Positions 1-4,636 of a stretch of DNA of 5,776 nt are shown piece by piece. This DNA is from JBHWPB01 sp043424675 (lineage in GTDB: Bacteria > Bacillota > Bacilli > Lactobacillales > Carnobacteriaceae_A): assembly GCA_043424675.1 (NCBI GenBank), contig JBHWPB010000018.1, positions 1 through 5,776 on the forward strand, read 5' to 3'. A program made the position numbers and the translations under genes. Position 1 is the stretch's first letter. Each line of letters begins with the position of its first letter. A model generated the notes under the pieces. That model was not told where the DNA came from. It made no database searches and saw nothing but the letters and a program-made list of their open reading frames with translations.

Positions 1-8
1 TAAAACGA

Positions 9-58
9 AAAATGAGCAACTCCTTCAAGTTTATCACAGAAAGAAAGTCACTCATTTT
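9..58. terminator. Possible (bidirectional) terminator hairpin downstream of the minus-strand operon
   Basis: AAAATGAG at 9-16 is perfectly complementary to CTCATTTT at 51-58, and after a two-base mismatch the stem could continue with ACT/AGT. Read on the minus strand, the second arm runs into TTTTTCGTTTTA, a plausible U-rich tail; read on the plus strand it runs into TTTTCTAGTTT. The loop is long (over 25 bases), so the hairpin is weaker than a classic intrinsic terminator. It lies about 36 bases past the stop of the MltG-like gene. What lies left of the window is unknown, so a convergent plus-strand gene is possible but not shown. Confidence 0.5.
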
Positions 59-94
59 CTAGTTTAATTTGACAAACGAAAAAATAAAATAAAA

Positions 95-616
95 TTAATA
101 AGTCGTCAAGATTTGTGCAATCTCTTCGTAACTCATAGCAGGAGAAAGTTCTTTAGTGCCTGGCTGGATACGTCGTGCGTAGTCATAATGATCTAAAAAC
201 TCATTAAACTCATCCGCGTTTTCTACAATGTCCGCTTGAACAAGCTTATCGACGACAAGGTAGCTGTCTTCGTTGGGATTGATGACAACTTCAATGATAC
301 CATTTTCGTCTGTTTCTTCGCCTTCTATATCGTTTTCTCCGGATGTGTCATCTGCACTTGATGTATCTTCTTCAATAGATTCTTCAGTACTCTCTGTTTC
401 TTCAGCGAGGTTTGAGTTTTCATGAGATTGTTCACTGGCTTTTTCTTCATTTTCTTCGGTTTCTTGAACCTCTGCAACCTGACTGTTTTCTGTGTGCTCT
501 GAAGATCCTGTCTGAGCAGAAGGATCAGCTGCAAAAATATTAGCACCTGCAACGATGATCCCTGAGATGAAGAAGGCAAGGCTTAAACCACGTACTGTTT
601 TTTTATCTAATTTCAC
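95..616 (-). CDS. Membrane-anchored protein with acidic linker and MltG/YceG-type LysM-like C-terminal domain
   Basis: This 173-residue protein begins with a short basic segment (MKLDKK) and one hydrophobic helix at about residues 11-29, so it is probably a membrane anchor with the rest outside the cell; it has no lipobox cysteine. Residues about 31-105 form a low-complexity linker dominated by Glu, Asp, Ser and Thr. Residues about 106-173 resemble the small LysM-like domain that precedes the catalytic domain in the endolytic transglycosylase MltG/YceG, including the QPGTKELSPAMSYEEIAQIL-like ending (the usual 'aGtY.l.pgms..eIl..L' pattern). MltG is normally over 330 residues; the lytic domain is wholly missing here and the protein ends in a normal stop, so it is probably a separate small family and not a broken gene. 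The start is GTG at 614-616. A GAGGAG ribosome binding site nine bases away lies inside the end of the upstream gene, suggesting translational coupling. A role at the cell wall is inferred; the exact function is unknown. Confidence 0.8.
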   Translation of the reverse strand: MKLDKKTVRGLSLAFFISGIIVAGANIFAADPSAQTGSSEHTENSQVAEVQETEENEEKASEQSHENSNLAEETESTEESIEEDTSSADDTSGENDIEGEETDENGIIEVVINPNEDSYLVVDKLVQADIVENADEFNEFLDHYDYARRIQPGTKELSPAMSYEEIAQILTTY

Positions 617-619
617 TGC

Positions 620-988
620 TTATCGCTCCTCAATCGCACCTTCTGAAATATAGTTGTTGATAATGGCAGTTACCGTCTCGACTGGTACGCCTACATCTTC
701 AGCGATACCTTCATAATTTCTGCCACGCGTATATAATTTAATGATTTGGTTTTCTGTAATAGTTGTTATGCGGTCATTCATAGGACGATCAGCTGCATGG
801 TCAATATTTAATTTATCTTCTATAAGAGCGAGTCGTTTCCGGATATGAGTCATATCTCGAAACATATTCAGCGTAATTTCTTCCACTTCCTCTTGAATAT
901 CAGCTGTATTGTCCTCAATAAAGAAAGAATAAATAAGTAAACCAGCAGAAATTACAAAAAAGACGATGGCAATAATCCAATATGTCAT
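620..988 (-). CDS. Small membrane-anchored protein with coiled coil and C-terminal HTH-like segment
   Basis: This 122-residue protein has an N-terminal hydrophobic helix (about residues 3-23) with almost no preceding charge. A charged stretch follows (about 29-62, EEVEEITLNMF...ALIEDKL) with a heptad-like pattern that could be a coiled coil. The C-terminal segment (about 78-113, TENQIIKLYTRGRNYEGIAEDVGVPVETV...) reads as a helix-turn-helix of the resolvase/sigma-like type. The architecture (one helix, coiled coil, short HTH) is reminiscent of SwrB/YlxL-type proteins of Bacillus, but I cannot claim orthology. The HTH should face the cytoplasm for DNA or protein binding, giving an N-out/C-in topology. 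A ribosome binding site (GGAAAGGAAG on the minus strand, 999-1008) lies about ten bases before the ATG. The stop is three bases before the GTG of the MltG-like gene, so the two are almost certainly cotranscribed. The specific function is not recognised. Confidence 0.8.
   Translation of the reverse strand: MTYWIIAIVFFVISAGLLIYSFFIEDNTADIQEEVEEITLNMFRDMTHIRKRLALIEDKLNIDHAADRPMNDRITTITENQIIKLYTRGRNYEGIAEDVGVPVETVTAIINNYISEGAIEER
626..631 (-). promoter_or_regulatory. Ribosome binding site deciding the GTG start of the MltG-like gene
   Basis: GAGGAG on the minus strand sits nine bases before the GTG at 616-614 and inside the last codons of the upstream gene. No better ATG candidate lies nearby, and the hydrophobic segment would be cut if a later start were used. 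Confidence 0.7.
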
Positions 989-1031
989 GATTGATTTGCT
1001 TCCTTTCCTACTAAAATGTCCTTACTAGCTT

Positions 1032-1037
1032 ATCATA
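1032..1037 (-). promoter_or_regulatory. Candidate -10 box for the divergent minus-strand operon
   Basis: TATGAT (five of six matches to TATAAT) reads on the minus strand about 44 bases before the ATG at 988. The 16-18 base upstream position has only a poor -35 (TTCTCC-like), so the box is suggestive at best. It shares an AT-rich divergent region with the rpmG promoter. Confidence 0.35.
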
Positions 1038-1084
1038 TTTTTAATTAAAAAGAAGGAGAAATAACGGTTAGAAAATATTTTTAC

Positions 1085-1113
1085 TAGAAATTTGTACCTA
1101 ATCATGATATCAT
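1085..1113 (+). promoter_or_regulatory. Likely extended -10 promoter of rpmG
   Basis: TGaTATCAT at 1105-1113 forms an extended -10 element (TG, one base, then TATCAT with five of six matches). Seventeen bases upstream, TAGAAA at 1085-1090 matches TTGACA at four of six positions. Transcription would start near 1120, leaving a leader of about 45 bases before the L33 start. The -10 hexamer is embedded in the perfect palindrome ATGATATCAT (1104-1113). Assignment is by eye. Confidence 0.5.
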
Positions 1114-1153
1114 ACTTTCGTTGGAAGTTTAGCACTTCTATTACATATAGTTT

Positions 1154-1159
1154 GGAGGG
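1154..1159 (+). promoter_or_regulatory. Ribosome binding site of rpmG
   Basis: GGAGGG lies six bases before the ATG at 1166. This fixes the start of a short gene that could otherwise be overlooked. Confidence 0.8.
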
Positions 1160-1165
1160 ATAATT

Positions 1166-1315
1166 ATGCGCGTTGATATTACATTAGAATGTACAGAATG
1201 TAATGAGAAAAATTACATCACCACAAAAAACAAAAACACAAATCCCGATCGTTTCGAGACAAATAAATATTGTCCAAGAGAACGTAAGGTAACGTTACAT
1301 CGCGAAGTAAAATAA
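1166..1315 (+). CDS. rpmG: 50S ribosomal protein L33 (three-cysteine form)
   Basis: This 49-residue protein (MRVDITLECTECNEKNYITT...) is a full-length bacterial L33, a small protein of the large ribosomal subunit near the exit site. Recognition rests on the MRV-ITL-C-ECxxxNYITTKNK start, the NPDRxE centre and the KVTLHRE(V/T)K ending, all typical of Bacilli L33. The family often carries a zinc ribbon of two CxxC pairs. Here the first pair is intact (C9, C12), while the second has C36 followed by P-R-E, so position 39 is Glu and not Cys. A comparable three-cysteine sequence is known for the B. subtilis rpmGA type, so this is a subtype and probably does not bind zinc tightly. In B. subtilis rpmGA also precedes the rhomboid/glucokinase genes, supporting the positional match. 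A hairpin terminator follows 14 bases after the stop. Confidence 0.96.
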   Translation: MRVDITLECTECNEKNYITTKNKNTNPDRFETNKYCPRERKVTLHREVK

Positions 1316-1328
1316 TAGGATCTATGAC

Positions 1329-1360
1329 AAGCTAACTTTACAAGGTTAGCTTTCTTTTTT
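1329..1360 (+). terminator. Intrinsic terminator after rpmG
   Basis: AAGCTAAC at 1329-1336 pairs with GTTAGCTT at 1345-1352. The stem can be extended inward by a G-U and a U-A pair to a four-base loop, and it is followed by a T-rich tract ending in TTTTTT at 1355-1360. It stands 14 bases after the rpmG stop and only about 25 bases before the rhomboid gene start, so it probably lowers expression of the downstream genes by partial readthrough unless they have their own promoter. Confidence 0.88.
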
Positions 1361-1372
1361 AATATTTATAAT

Positions 1373-1379
1373 GAAGGAG
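1373..1379 (+). promoter_or_regulatory. Ribosome binding site that sets the rhomboid gene start at 1386
   Basis: GAAGGAG ends six bases before the ATG at 1386. An in-frame ATG at 1371 overlaps this site and has no binding site of its own (its upstream sequence is the terminator T-tract and TAATATTTATA), so the later ATG is preferred. Confidence 0.8.
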
Positions 1380-1385
1380 ATTAAA

Positions 1386-2075
1386 ATGAGCTCTTTTCAA
1401 TCGAAATTAAGGCAATTTCAACGGGGGCCTTATGTAACTTATAGTATTTTAACAATACAAGTTATTATCTTTATCTTGATGACTTTTTCTGGAGGCACCA
1501 GCAGCCTGCCTAATCTTATTCGATTTGGGGCAAAAATTAATCCGCTGATCCAAGCTGGCCAGTGGTGGCGTTTGGTCACTCCTATGTTTATTCATTTTAG
1601 CTTTATGCATCTACTTTTTAACTCACTTATTATCTATTTTCTTGGGCGGCAGTTAGAATCCATTTACGGGCACTGGCGTTATTTTTTGCTTTACATGTTA
1701 AGTGGTATTGCAGGAAACGTATTGAGTTTCGCATTTAACCATGCGATTTCAGCTGGAGCAAGTACTGCAGTTTTTGGTCTTTTTGCTGCAGCTGTAGTAT
1801 TAGGTCGTCTCAATCCAGGCAACCCTTATATTCAATCTATGGGACAAAGTTATCTCACACTTATTATTATTAATTTAATTTTTAATATTTTTAGCCCGGG
1901 TGTCGACTTAGCGGGACACCTAGGAGGCCTGGTCGGCGGAGCACTTACAGCACCCGTCTTGGCCCCAACGCATGCCCGACTCAATCCCCAAAAGAGAAAA
2001 ATGTTGTTTTCTGCAATTTATCTCGTAGGATTTTTAGGTTTCTACTTCTATGGAATGAGTCAGCCTTTAATATGA
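1386..2075 (+). CDS. Rhomboid family intramembrane serine protease (compact GluP/YqgP-like)
   Basis: This 229-residue polytopic membrane protein cuts transmembrane segments of other proteins within the bilayer. The diagnostic residues are in place: H75 and N79 in HxxxN (HLLFN) for the oxyanion, nucleophile S126 in GAST, and H178 in DLAGHLGG. The spacing N79-S126 (47 residues) equals that of E. coli GlpG N154-S201, and S126-H178 is one residue shorter than in GlpG. W61-R62 precede the first loop, as is usual. About six hydrophobic helices are visible, starting at about residue 17. The residue after the serine is Thr and not the usual Gly, a substitution I recall from other Lactobacillales. B. 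subtilis GluP (YqgP) occupies the same position but is about 500 residues with extra N-terminal and TPR regions; this protein is only the catalytic core. The stop lies 18 bases before the glucokinase ATG, so the two are cotranscribed. Substrates are unknown. Confidence 0.93.
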   Translation: MSSFQSKLRQFQRGPYVTYSILTIQVIIFILMTFSGGTSSLPNLIRFGAKINPLIQAGQWWRLVTPMFIHFSFMHLLFNSLIIYFLGRQLESIYGHWRYFLLYMLSGIAGNVLSFAFNHAISAGASTAVFGLFAAAVVLGRLNPGNPYIQSMGQSYLTLIIINLIFNIFSPGVDLAGHLGGLVGGALTAPVLAPTHARLNPQKRKMLFSAIYLVGFLGFYFYGMSQPLI

Positions 2076-2080
2076 TACAA

Positions 2081-2089
2081 AAGGGTGGG
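2081..2089 (+). promoter_or_regulatory. Ribosome binding site that sets the glucokinase start at 2094
   Basis: AAGGGTGGG lies four bases before the ATG at 2094. The earlier in-frame GTG at 2085 is part of this site and leaves no room for a ribosome binding site of its own, so the ATG is preferred. Confidence 0.65.
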
Positions 2090-2093
2090 AAAA

Positions 2094-3068
2094 ATGAAAA
2101 GAGCAGCAATTGGCGTAGATGTTGGTGGCACAAATATCGATTTTGGCGTGGTCTCAGATCAAGGAGAACTTTTAAAAGTGTGGTCAGAGCCTACTCCGTT
2201 GACTAGTCAAGGGCAGGACATACCTCCCCGGATTATTACAAGTCTGAATGAACATATTTTCCAGACAAATCTTATTCGAGAAGTGGAAATTATTGGCATC
2301 GGCCTTTGCGCACCAGGCGTGGTGGAGGAGGAGAAAGGTACGATAGGGGGCGCCTACAATTTAGGTTGGAAGAATTCGGTAGCTGTACGTCGTCCTCTAG
2401 AAGAAGCCTATTCCCTTCCTGTCACATTAGGCAACGATGCTTTACTTGCGGCTTATGGCGAACAATGGGTAGGGAAGGGTCAAGGGGTTCCGAACATGGT
2501 CTTAGTGACGTTAGGAACAGGAGTAGGTGGCGGTATTGTCATCAACTCAGAACTCGTTAAAGGAGCGGGAGGTTCCGCCGGCGAGATCGGTCATATCTTT
2601 GTCCAAGAAGAGGGCTATCTCTGTACCTGCGGAAACTATGGCTGCTTAGAGACTGTAGCAAGCGGCAGAGGGATCGTTCGTCTGGCACAGGATCAATATA
2701 GAACTTATAGCAAAGAATCAATGCTTGCAGCAAAGTTAGAAGAAGGCCTCCCTATAGATGCTGGAGCAATATTTGCTTATGCAGAAGCTGGAGATGTTTT
2801 TGCAAGCGAAATAGTCAGACAATTTTCAGGATACTTAGGACAGGGTTTAAGCCATATTGGAAATATTTTAAATCCTGATAAAATATTATTAGGTGGCGGA
2901 ATGTCACAAGCGGGAGAGAGATTAGTTGCAGAAACAAGCAGGTCTTTCGAAACACACGTTTATCCTAATGTTCGGCAAACAACTAAAATTGAACTCGCCT
3001 CTTTGACGAATCGAGCAGGAGTCATAGGAGCAGGACGTTATCTTTTTCATGAATTAAAGTTACTGTGA
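2094..3068 (+). CDS. glcK: ROK-family glucokinase
   Basis: This 324-residue cytoplasmic enzyme phosphorylates glucose with ATP to glucose 6-phosphate, feeding glycolysis with sugar that enters without the phosphotransferase system or is released inside the cell. The N-terminal phosphate-binding loop is DVGGTN (about residues 9-14). The catalytic aspartate is D115 in GNDA. The ROK signature runs over about 139-168 (TLGTGVGGGIV...GGSAGEIGH). The structural zinc site is H167 with C177, C179 and C184 in CTCGNYGCLE. The second ATPase-fold half ends with the ILLGGG motif (about 264-269). The length is normal for GlcK. In B. subtilis, yqgQ sits between the rhomboid gene and glcK; here only 18 bases separate the rhomboid stop from the ATG, so yqgQ is missing. 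The next gene's ribosome binding site overlaps this stop codon. Other ROK sugar kinases share these motifs, but the neighbourhood supports glucokinase. Confidence 0.95.
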   Translation: MKRAAIGVDVGGTNIDFGVVSDQGELLKVWSEPTPLTSQGQDIPPRIITSLNEHIFQTNLIREVEIIGIGLCAPGVVEEEKGTIGGAYNLGWKNSVAVRRPLEEAYSLPVTLGNDALLAAYGEQWVGKGQGVPNMVLVTLGTGVGGGIVINSELVKGAGGSAGEIGHIFVQEEGYLCTCGNYGCLETVASGRGIVRLAQDQYRTYSKESMLAAKLEEGLPIDAGAIFAYAEAGDVFASEIVRQFSGYLGQGLSHIGNILNPDKILLGGGMSQAGERLVAETSRSFETHVYPNVRQTTKIELASLTNRAGVIGAGRYLFHELKLL

Positions 3069-3074
3069 GAGGGG
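3067..3074 (+). promoter_or_regulatory. Ribosome binding site for the TTG start of the rhodanese-like gene
   Basis: GAGAGGGG overlaps the last two bases of the glucokinase stop codon and ends seven bases before the TTG at 3082. There is no ATG or GTG before residue 45, and a start there would remove the membrane helix and the beginning of the fold, so TTG is the best start. Confidence 0.7.
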
Positions 3075-3081
3075 ATTATAT

Positions 3082-3477
3082 TTGGATATTAATCAGATTA
3101 TACTTTTGATATCAACACTAGCAGCTATTATCTTTGTAATATATTTAATCGTTCAACATCTTCGCCGAAAAAAAGCAGGAGAAGATATTGAACAGGAAGA
3201 ATTTAAAGAAGGAATGCGTCAAGCACAAGTGATTGATGTGCGAGAACCTAATGAATTTAATGATGGCCATATCCTAGGCGCCCGAAATATTCCTTACACC
3301 CAATTAGAATATAGAACAGCTGAACTGCGGAAAGACAAACCTATTTATCTTTATGAAAATGGGATGACGTTAGCGAACCGTGCTTCTTTACTTTTGAAAA
3401 ATGAAGGTTATAAAAATATCTATCGCTTAAAAGGCGGTTATAATGATTGGGACGGCCGGATTAAAACTAGAAAATAA
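3082..3477 (+). CDS. Membrane-anchored rhodanese-fold protein lacking the catalytic cysteine
   Basis: This 131-residue protein has an N-terminal membrane helix (about residues 5-24), a basic stop (HLRRKK) predicting a cytoplasmic remainder, and a single rhodanese domain (about 36-126). Typical rhodanese marks are VIDVREPNEFNDGHILGARNIP (about 50-71) and YRLKGGYNDWDG (about 114-125). In active sulfurtransferases the loop after 'IYLY' is CxxGxRS with a persulfide-carrying cysteine. Here the corresponding segment is IYLYENGMTLANRAS, with Glu92 where Cys is expected, and the whole protein contains no cysteine. It therefore cannot be a classical sulfurtransferase. Similar cysteine-lacking forms seem to occur next to glucokinase in other Lactobacillales, so this looks like a subfamily trait and not decay. 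The reading frame is intact. The role is unknown; a binding or scaffolding function is inferred. It is the last gene of the rhomboid-glcK operon and is followed by a terminator. Confidence 0.9.
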   Translation: MDINQIILLISTLAAIIFVIYLIVQHLRRKKAGEDIEQEEFKEGMRQAQVIDVREPNEFNDGHILGARNIPYTQLEYRTAELRKDKPIYLYENGMTLANRASLLLKNEGYKNIYRLKGGYNDWDGRIKTRK

Positions 3478-3491
3478 AATATAAATAGGAG

Positions 3492-3535
3492 AGTTGACAC
3501 TTTTTAGAGACAAAGAGTTGTCAACTTTTAATTTA
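3492..3535 (+). terminator. Intrinsic terminator after the rhodanese-like gene
   Basis: AGTTGACA at 3492-3499 is perfectly complementary to TGTCAACT at 3519-3526 and is followed by TTTAATTTATT. The stem is eight base pairs with a roughly 19-base loop. It begins 14 bases after the stop at 3477 and closes the rhomboid-glcK-rhodanese operon. Confidence 0.75.
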
Positions 3536-3686
3536 TTCATAATAGAAATAGACATGCTACGTCTGAAGCCACTTCTCTTTCTCGATTAGTTTAAGAAGAT
3601 ACGTTCCTCTTAGAGAGGTTGAGATTGGGAGAGGTCGTTTCATTCGTGGTAAGATGGAGCTACAGAAAAGGAGACGTCTATAAAAC
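3536..3686 (+). promoter_or_regulatory. Leader and probable promoter region of miaA, with possible structured RNA
   Basis: About 150 bases without a convincing gene separate the terminator from miaA. A possible extended -10 (TGgTAAGAT, 3647-3655) has TTGGGA 19 bases upstream (3625-3630), which is weak. CATAAT at 3538-3543 with TTGTCA at 3518-3523 has too short a spacer (14). A small hairpin, CCTCT-TAG-AGAGG, sits at 3606-3618. GACATG (3551-3556) and ACGTCT (3559-3564) are complementary to CATGTC (3686-3691, containing the miaA start) and AGACGT (3672-3677, at the ribosome binding site). If transcription begins upstream of 3551, the leader could fold back on the miaA start. No T-box or known riboswitch consensus is apparent. 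Confidence 0.35.
3668..3673 (+). promoter_or_regulatory. Ribosome binding site of miaA with unusually long spacer
   Basis: AAGGAG is a strong site but ends 13 bases before the ATG at 3687, longer than the six to nine bases seen elsewhere in this window. The spacer contains the self-complementary AGACGTCT (3672-3679). The start itself is firm because MSKEKLVVIVGPTAVGKT matches the normal MiaA N-terminus. Confidence 0.6.
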
Positions 3687-4622
3687 ATGTCAAAAGAGAA
3701 ACTAGTGGTCATCGTAGGCCCTACTGCGGTTGGGAAAACAGCATTAGGCATTGATTTAGCTAAAGAATTTAATGGGGAGATTATCAGTGGTGATTCTATG
3801 CAGGTATACAAGGAGCTTGATATTGGAACAGCTAAGGTCACTCCAGAAGAAGCTGAGGGTATCCCCCATCATCTGATTGATATCCGAGAAATAAATGAAG
3901 ATTACGATGTAGCTGATTTTCAAAAAGAAGCTGAATGGATCATTTCTGATATCAATCAACGTGGGAAATTGCCCATCCTTGTGGGCGGGTCAGGTTTATA
4001 CATAGAATCTCTGATTTATAATGTTTCACACGGCGGTGACAGCGAAAAAAATGAAGTGTTTCGCTATGAAATGGAGACTATAGCTCGTGAAAAGGGGCGA
4101 CCTTATTTATGGAACATTCTGCACGAGAAAGATCCTGTAGCAGCAGAGAAAATACACGAAAATAATAAACAACGTGTGATTCGAGCACTGGAAGTCATTC
4201 ATGAAACGGGCGAGTTATTTTCCTCTTTTCAAAGTGAACGCAAAACGAGAGATAAAAAATATGATACTTATATTATCGCTCTGGATACCGACCGAAAGAA
4301 ACTCTACGAACGGATCCATCGACGGATAGATATGATGTTGGCAATGGGATTAGAACAAGAGGCCCGTATGCTCTATGAGACAACTTCACCTGATGCCCAA
4401 TCGCGGACCGGTATCGGCTACAAAGAATTTTTTCCTTATTTTGAAGGAAAAGCAAGTTTCGAAGAGGCGTTAGAAAAGCTTCGGATTAACTCAAGACAGT
4501 ATGCTAAACGGCAGCTCACTTGGTTTAGAAATCGGACCCCGGTTGATAGATGGGTAGATTTGATAGAAAATCCAGAAGCGAAAGAAGACATCGTGCAAGA
4601 CGTCAGAAGACATATCCAATGA
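3687..4622 (+). CDS. miaA: tRNA dimethylallyltransferase (tRNA A37 isopentenyltransferase)
   Basis: This 311-residue cytoplasmic enzyme transfers a dimethylallyl group from DMAPP to N6 of A37 in tRNAs reading UNN codons, giving i6A, which is later methylthiolated by MiaB. Visible motifs: P-loop GPTAVGKT (11-18); SGDSMQVYKELDIGTAK (34-50) with the catalytic D36 region; GIPHHLID (58-65); GGSGLY (100-105); HENNKQRVIRALEV (157-170) and TGIGYKEF (241-248). The ending RQYAKRQLTWFRNR is also diagnostic. The length is normal. Position 102 is Ser where the family usually has a Thr in GGTxLY, a conservative change at an active-site position. The gene is preceded by a separate leader and followed after 14 bases by hflX, so these two translation-related genes form an operon. 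hfq, between them in some Bacilli, is absent. Confidence 0.97.
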   Translation: MSKEKLVVIVGPTAVGKTALGIDLAKEFNGEIISGDSMQVYKELDIGTAKVTPEEAEGIPHHLIDIREINEDYDVADFQKEAEWIISDINQRGKLPILVGGSGLYIESLIYNVSHGGDSEKNEVFRYEMETIAREKGRPYLWNILHEKDPVAAEKIHENNKQRVIRALEVIHETGELFSSFQSERKTRDKKYDTYIIALDTDRKKLYERIHRRIDMMLAMGLEQEARMLYETTSPDAQSRTGIGYKEFFPYFEGKASFEEALEKLRINSRQYAKRQLTWFRNRTPVDRWVDLIENPEAKEDIVQDVRRHIQ

Positions 4623-4628
4623 AGGAGG
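4622..4628 (+). promoter_or_regulatory. Ribosome binding site for the GTG start of hflX
   Basis: AAGGAGG begins on the last base of the miaA stop codon and ends eight bases before the GTG at 4637. An ATG at 4629 immediately follows the site but is in another frame, so GTG is chosen. Confidence 0.85.
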
Positions 4629-4636
4629 ATGATTCA

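Noticed and set aside
325..579. 84-residue minus-strand open frame inside the MltG-like gene
   Set aside because: It is another frame of the low-complexity acidic linker and gives a Lys/Gln/Leu-rich product with no recognisable pattern.
1121..1151. TTGGAA ... TATAGT as an alternative rpmG promoter
   Set aside because: The spacer is 19 bases and transcription would start on top of the ribosome binding site.
1100..1165. Zur or similar zinc operator upstream of the L33 gene
   Set aside because: The only palindrome, ATGATATCAT, does not resemble the Zur box pattern.
2306..2560. 84-residue plus-strand open frame inside glcK
   Set aside because: It is an out-of-frame shadow of a well-supported ROK kinase and gives a Gly/Arg-rich nonsense product.
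3555..3590. Eleven-codon frame starting at the ATG in GACATGCTACG
   Set aside because: There is no ribosome binding site in front of it and no conserved feature; it was considered as an upstream leader peptide only.
3654..3683. Nine-codon frame ATG GAG CTA ... TAA in the miaA leader (MELQKRRRL), open upstream without another good start
   Set aside because: No ribosome binding site precedes the ATG and the basic product is not recognised; leader-peptide control cannot be excluded, but support is too weak.
3540..3686. T-box or other known riboswitch before miaA
   Set aside because: No TGGNACCGCG-like T-box sequence, antiterminator or leader terminator is visible.
3557..3841. 94-residue minus-strand open frame across the miaA leader and start
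   Set aside because: About half is antisense to the MiaA P-loop region; it has no ribosome binding site I trust and no family resemblance.
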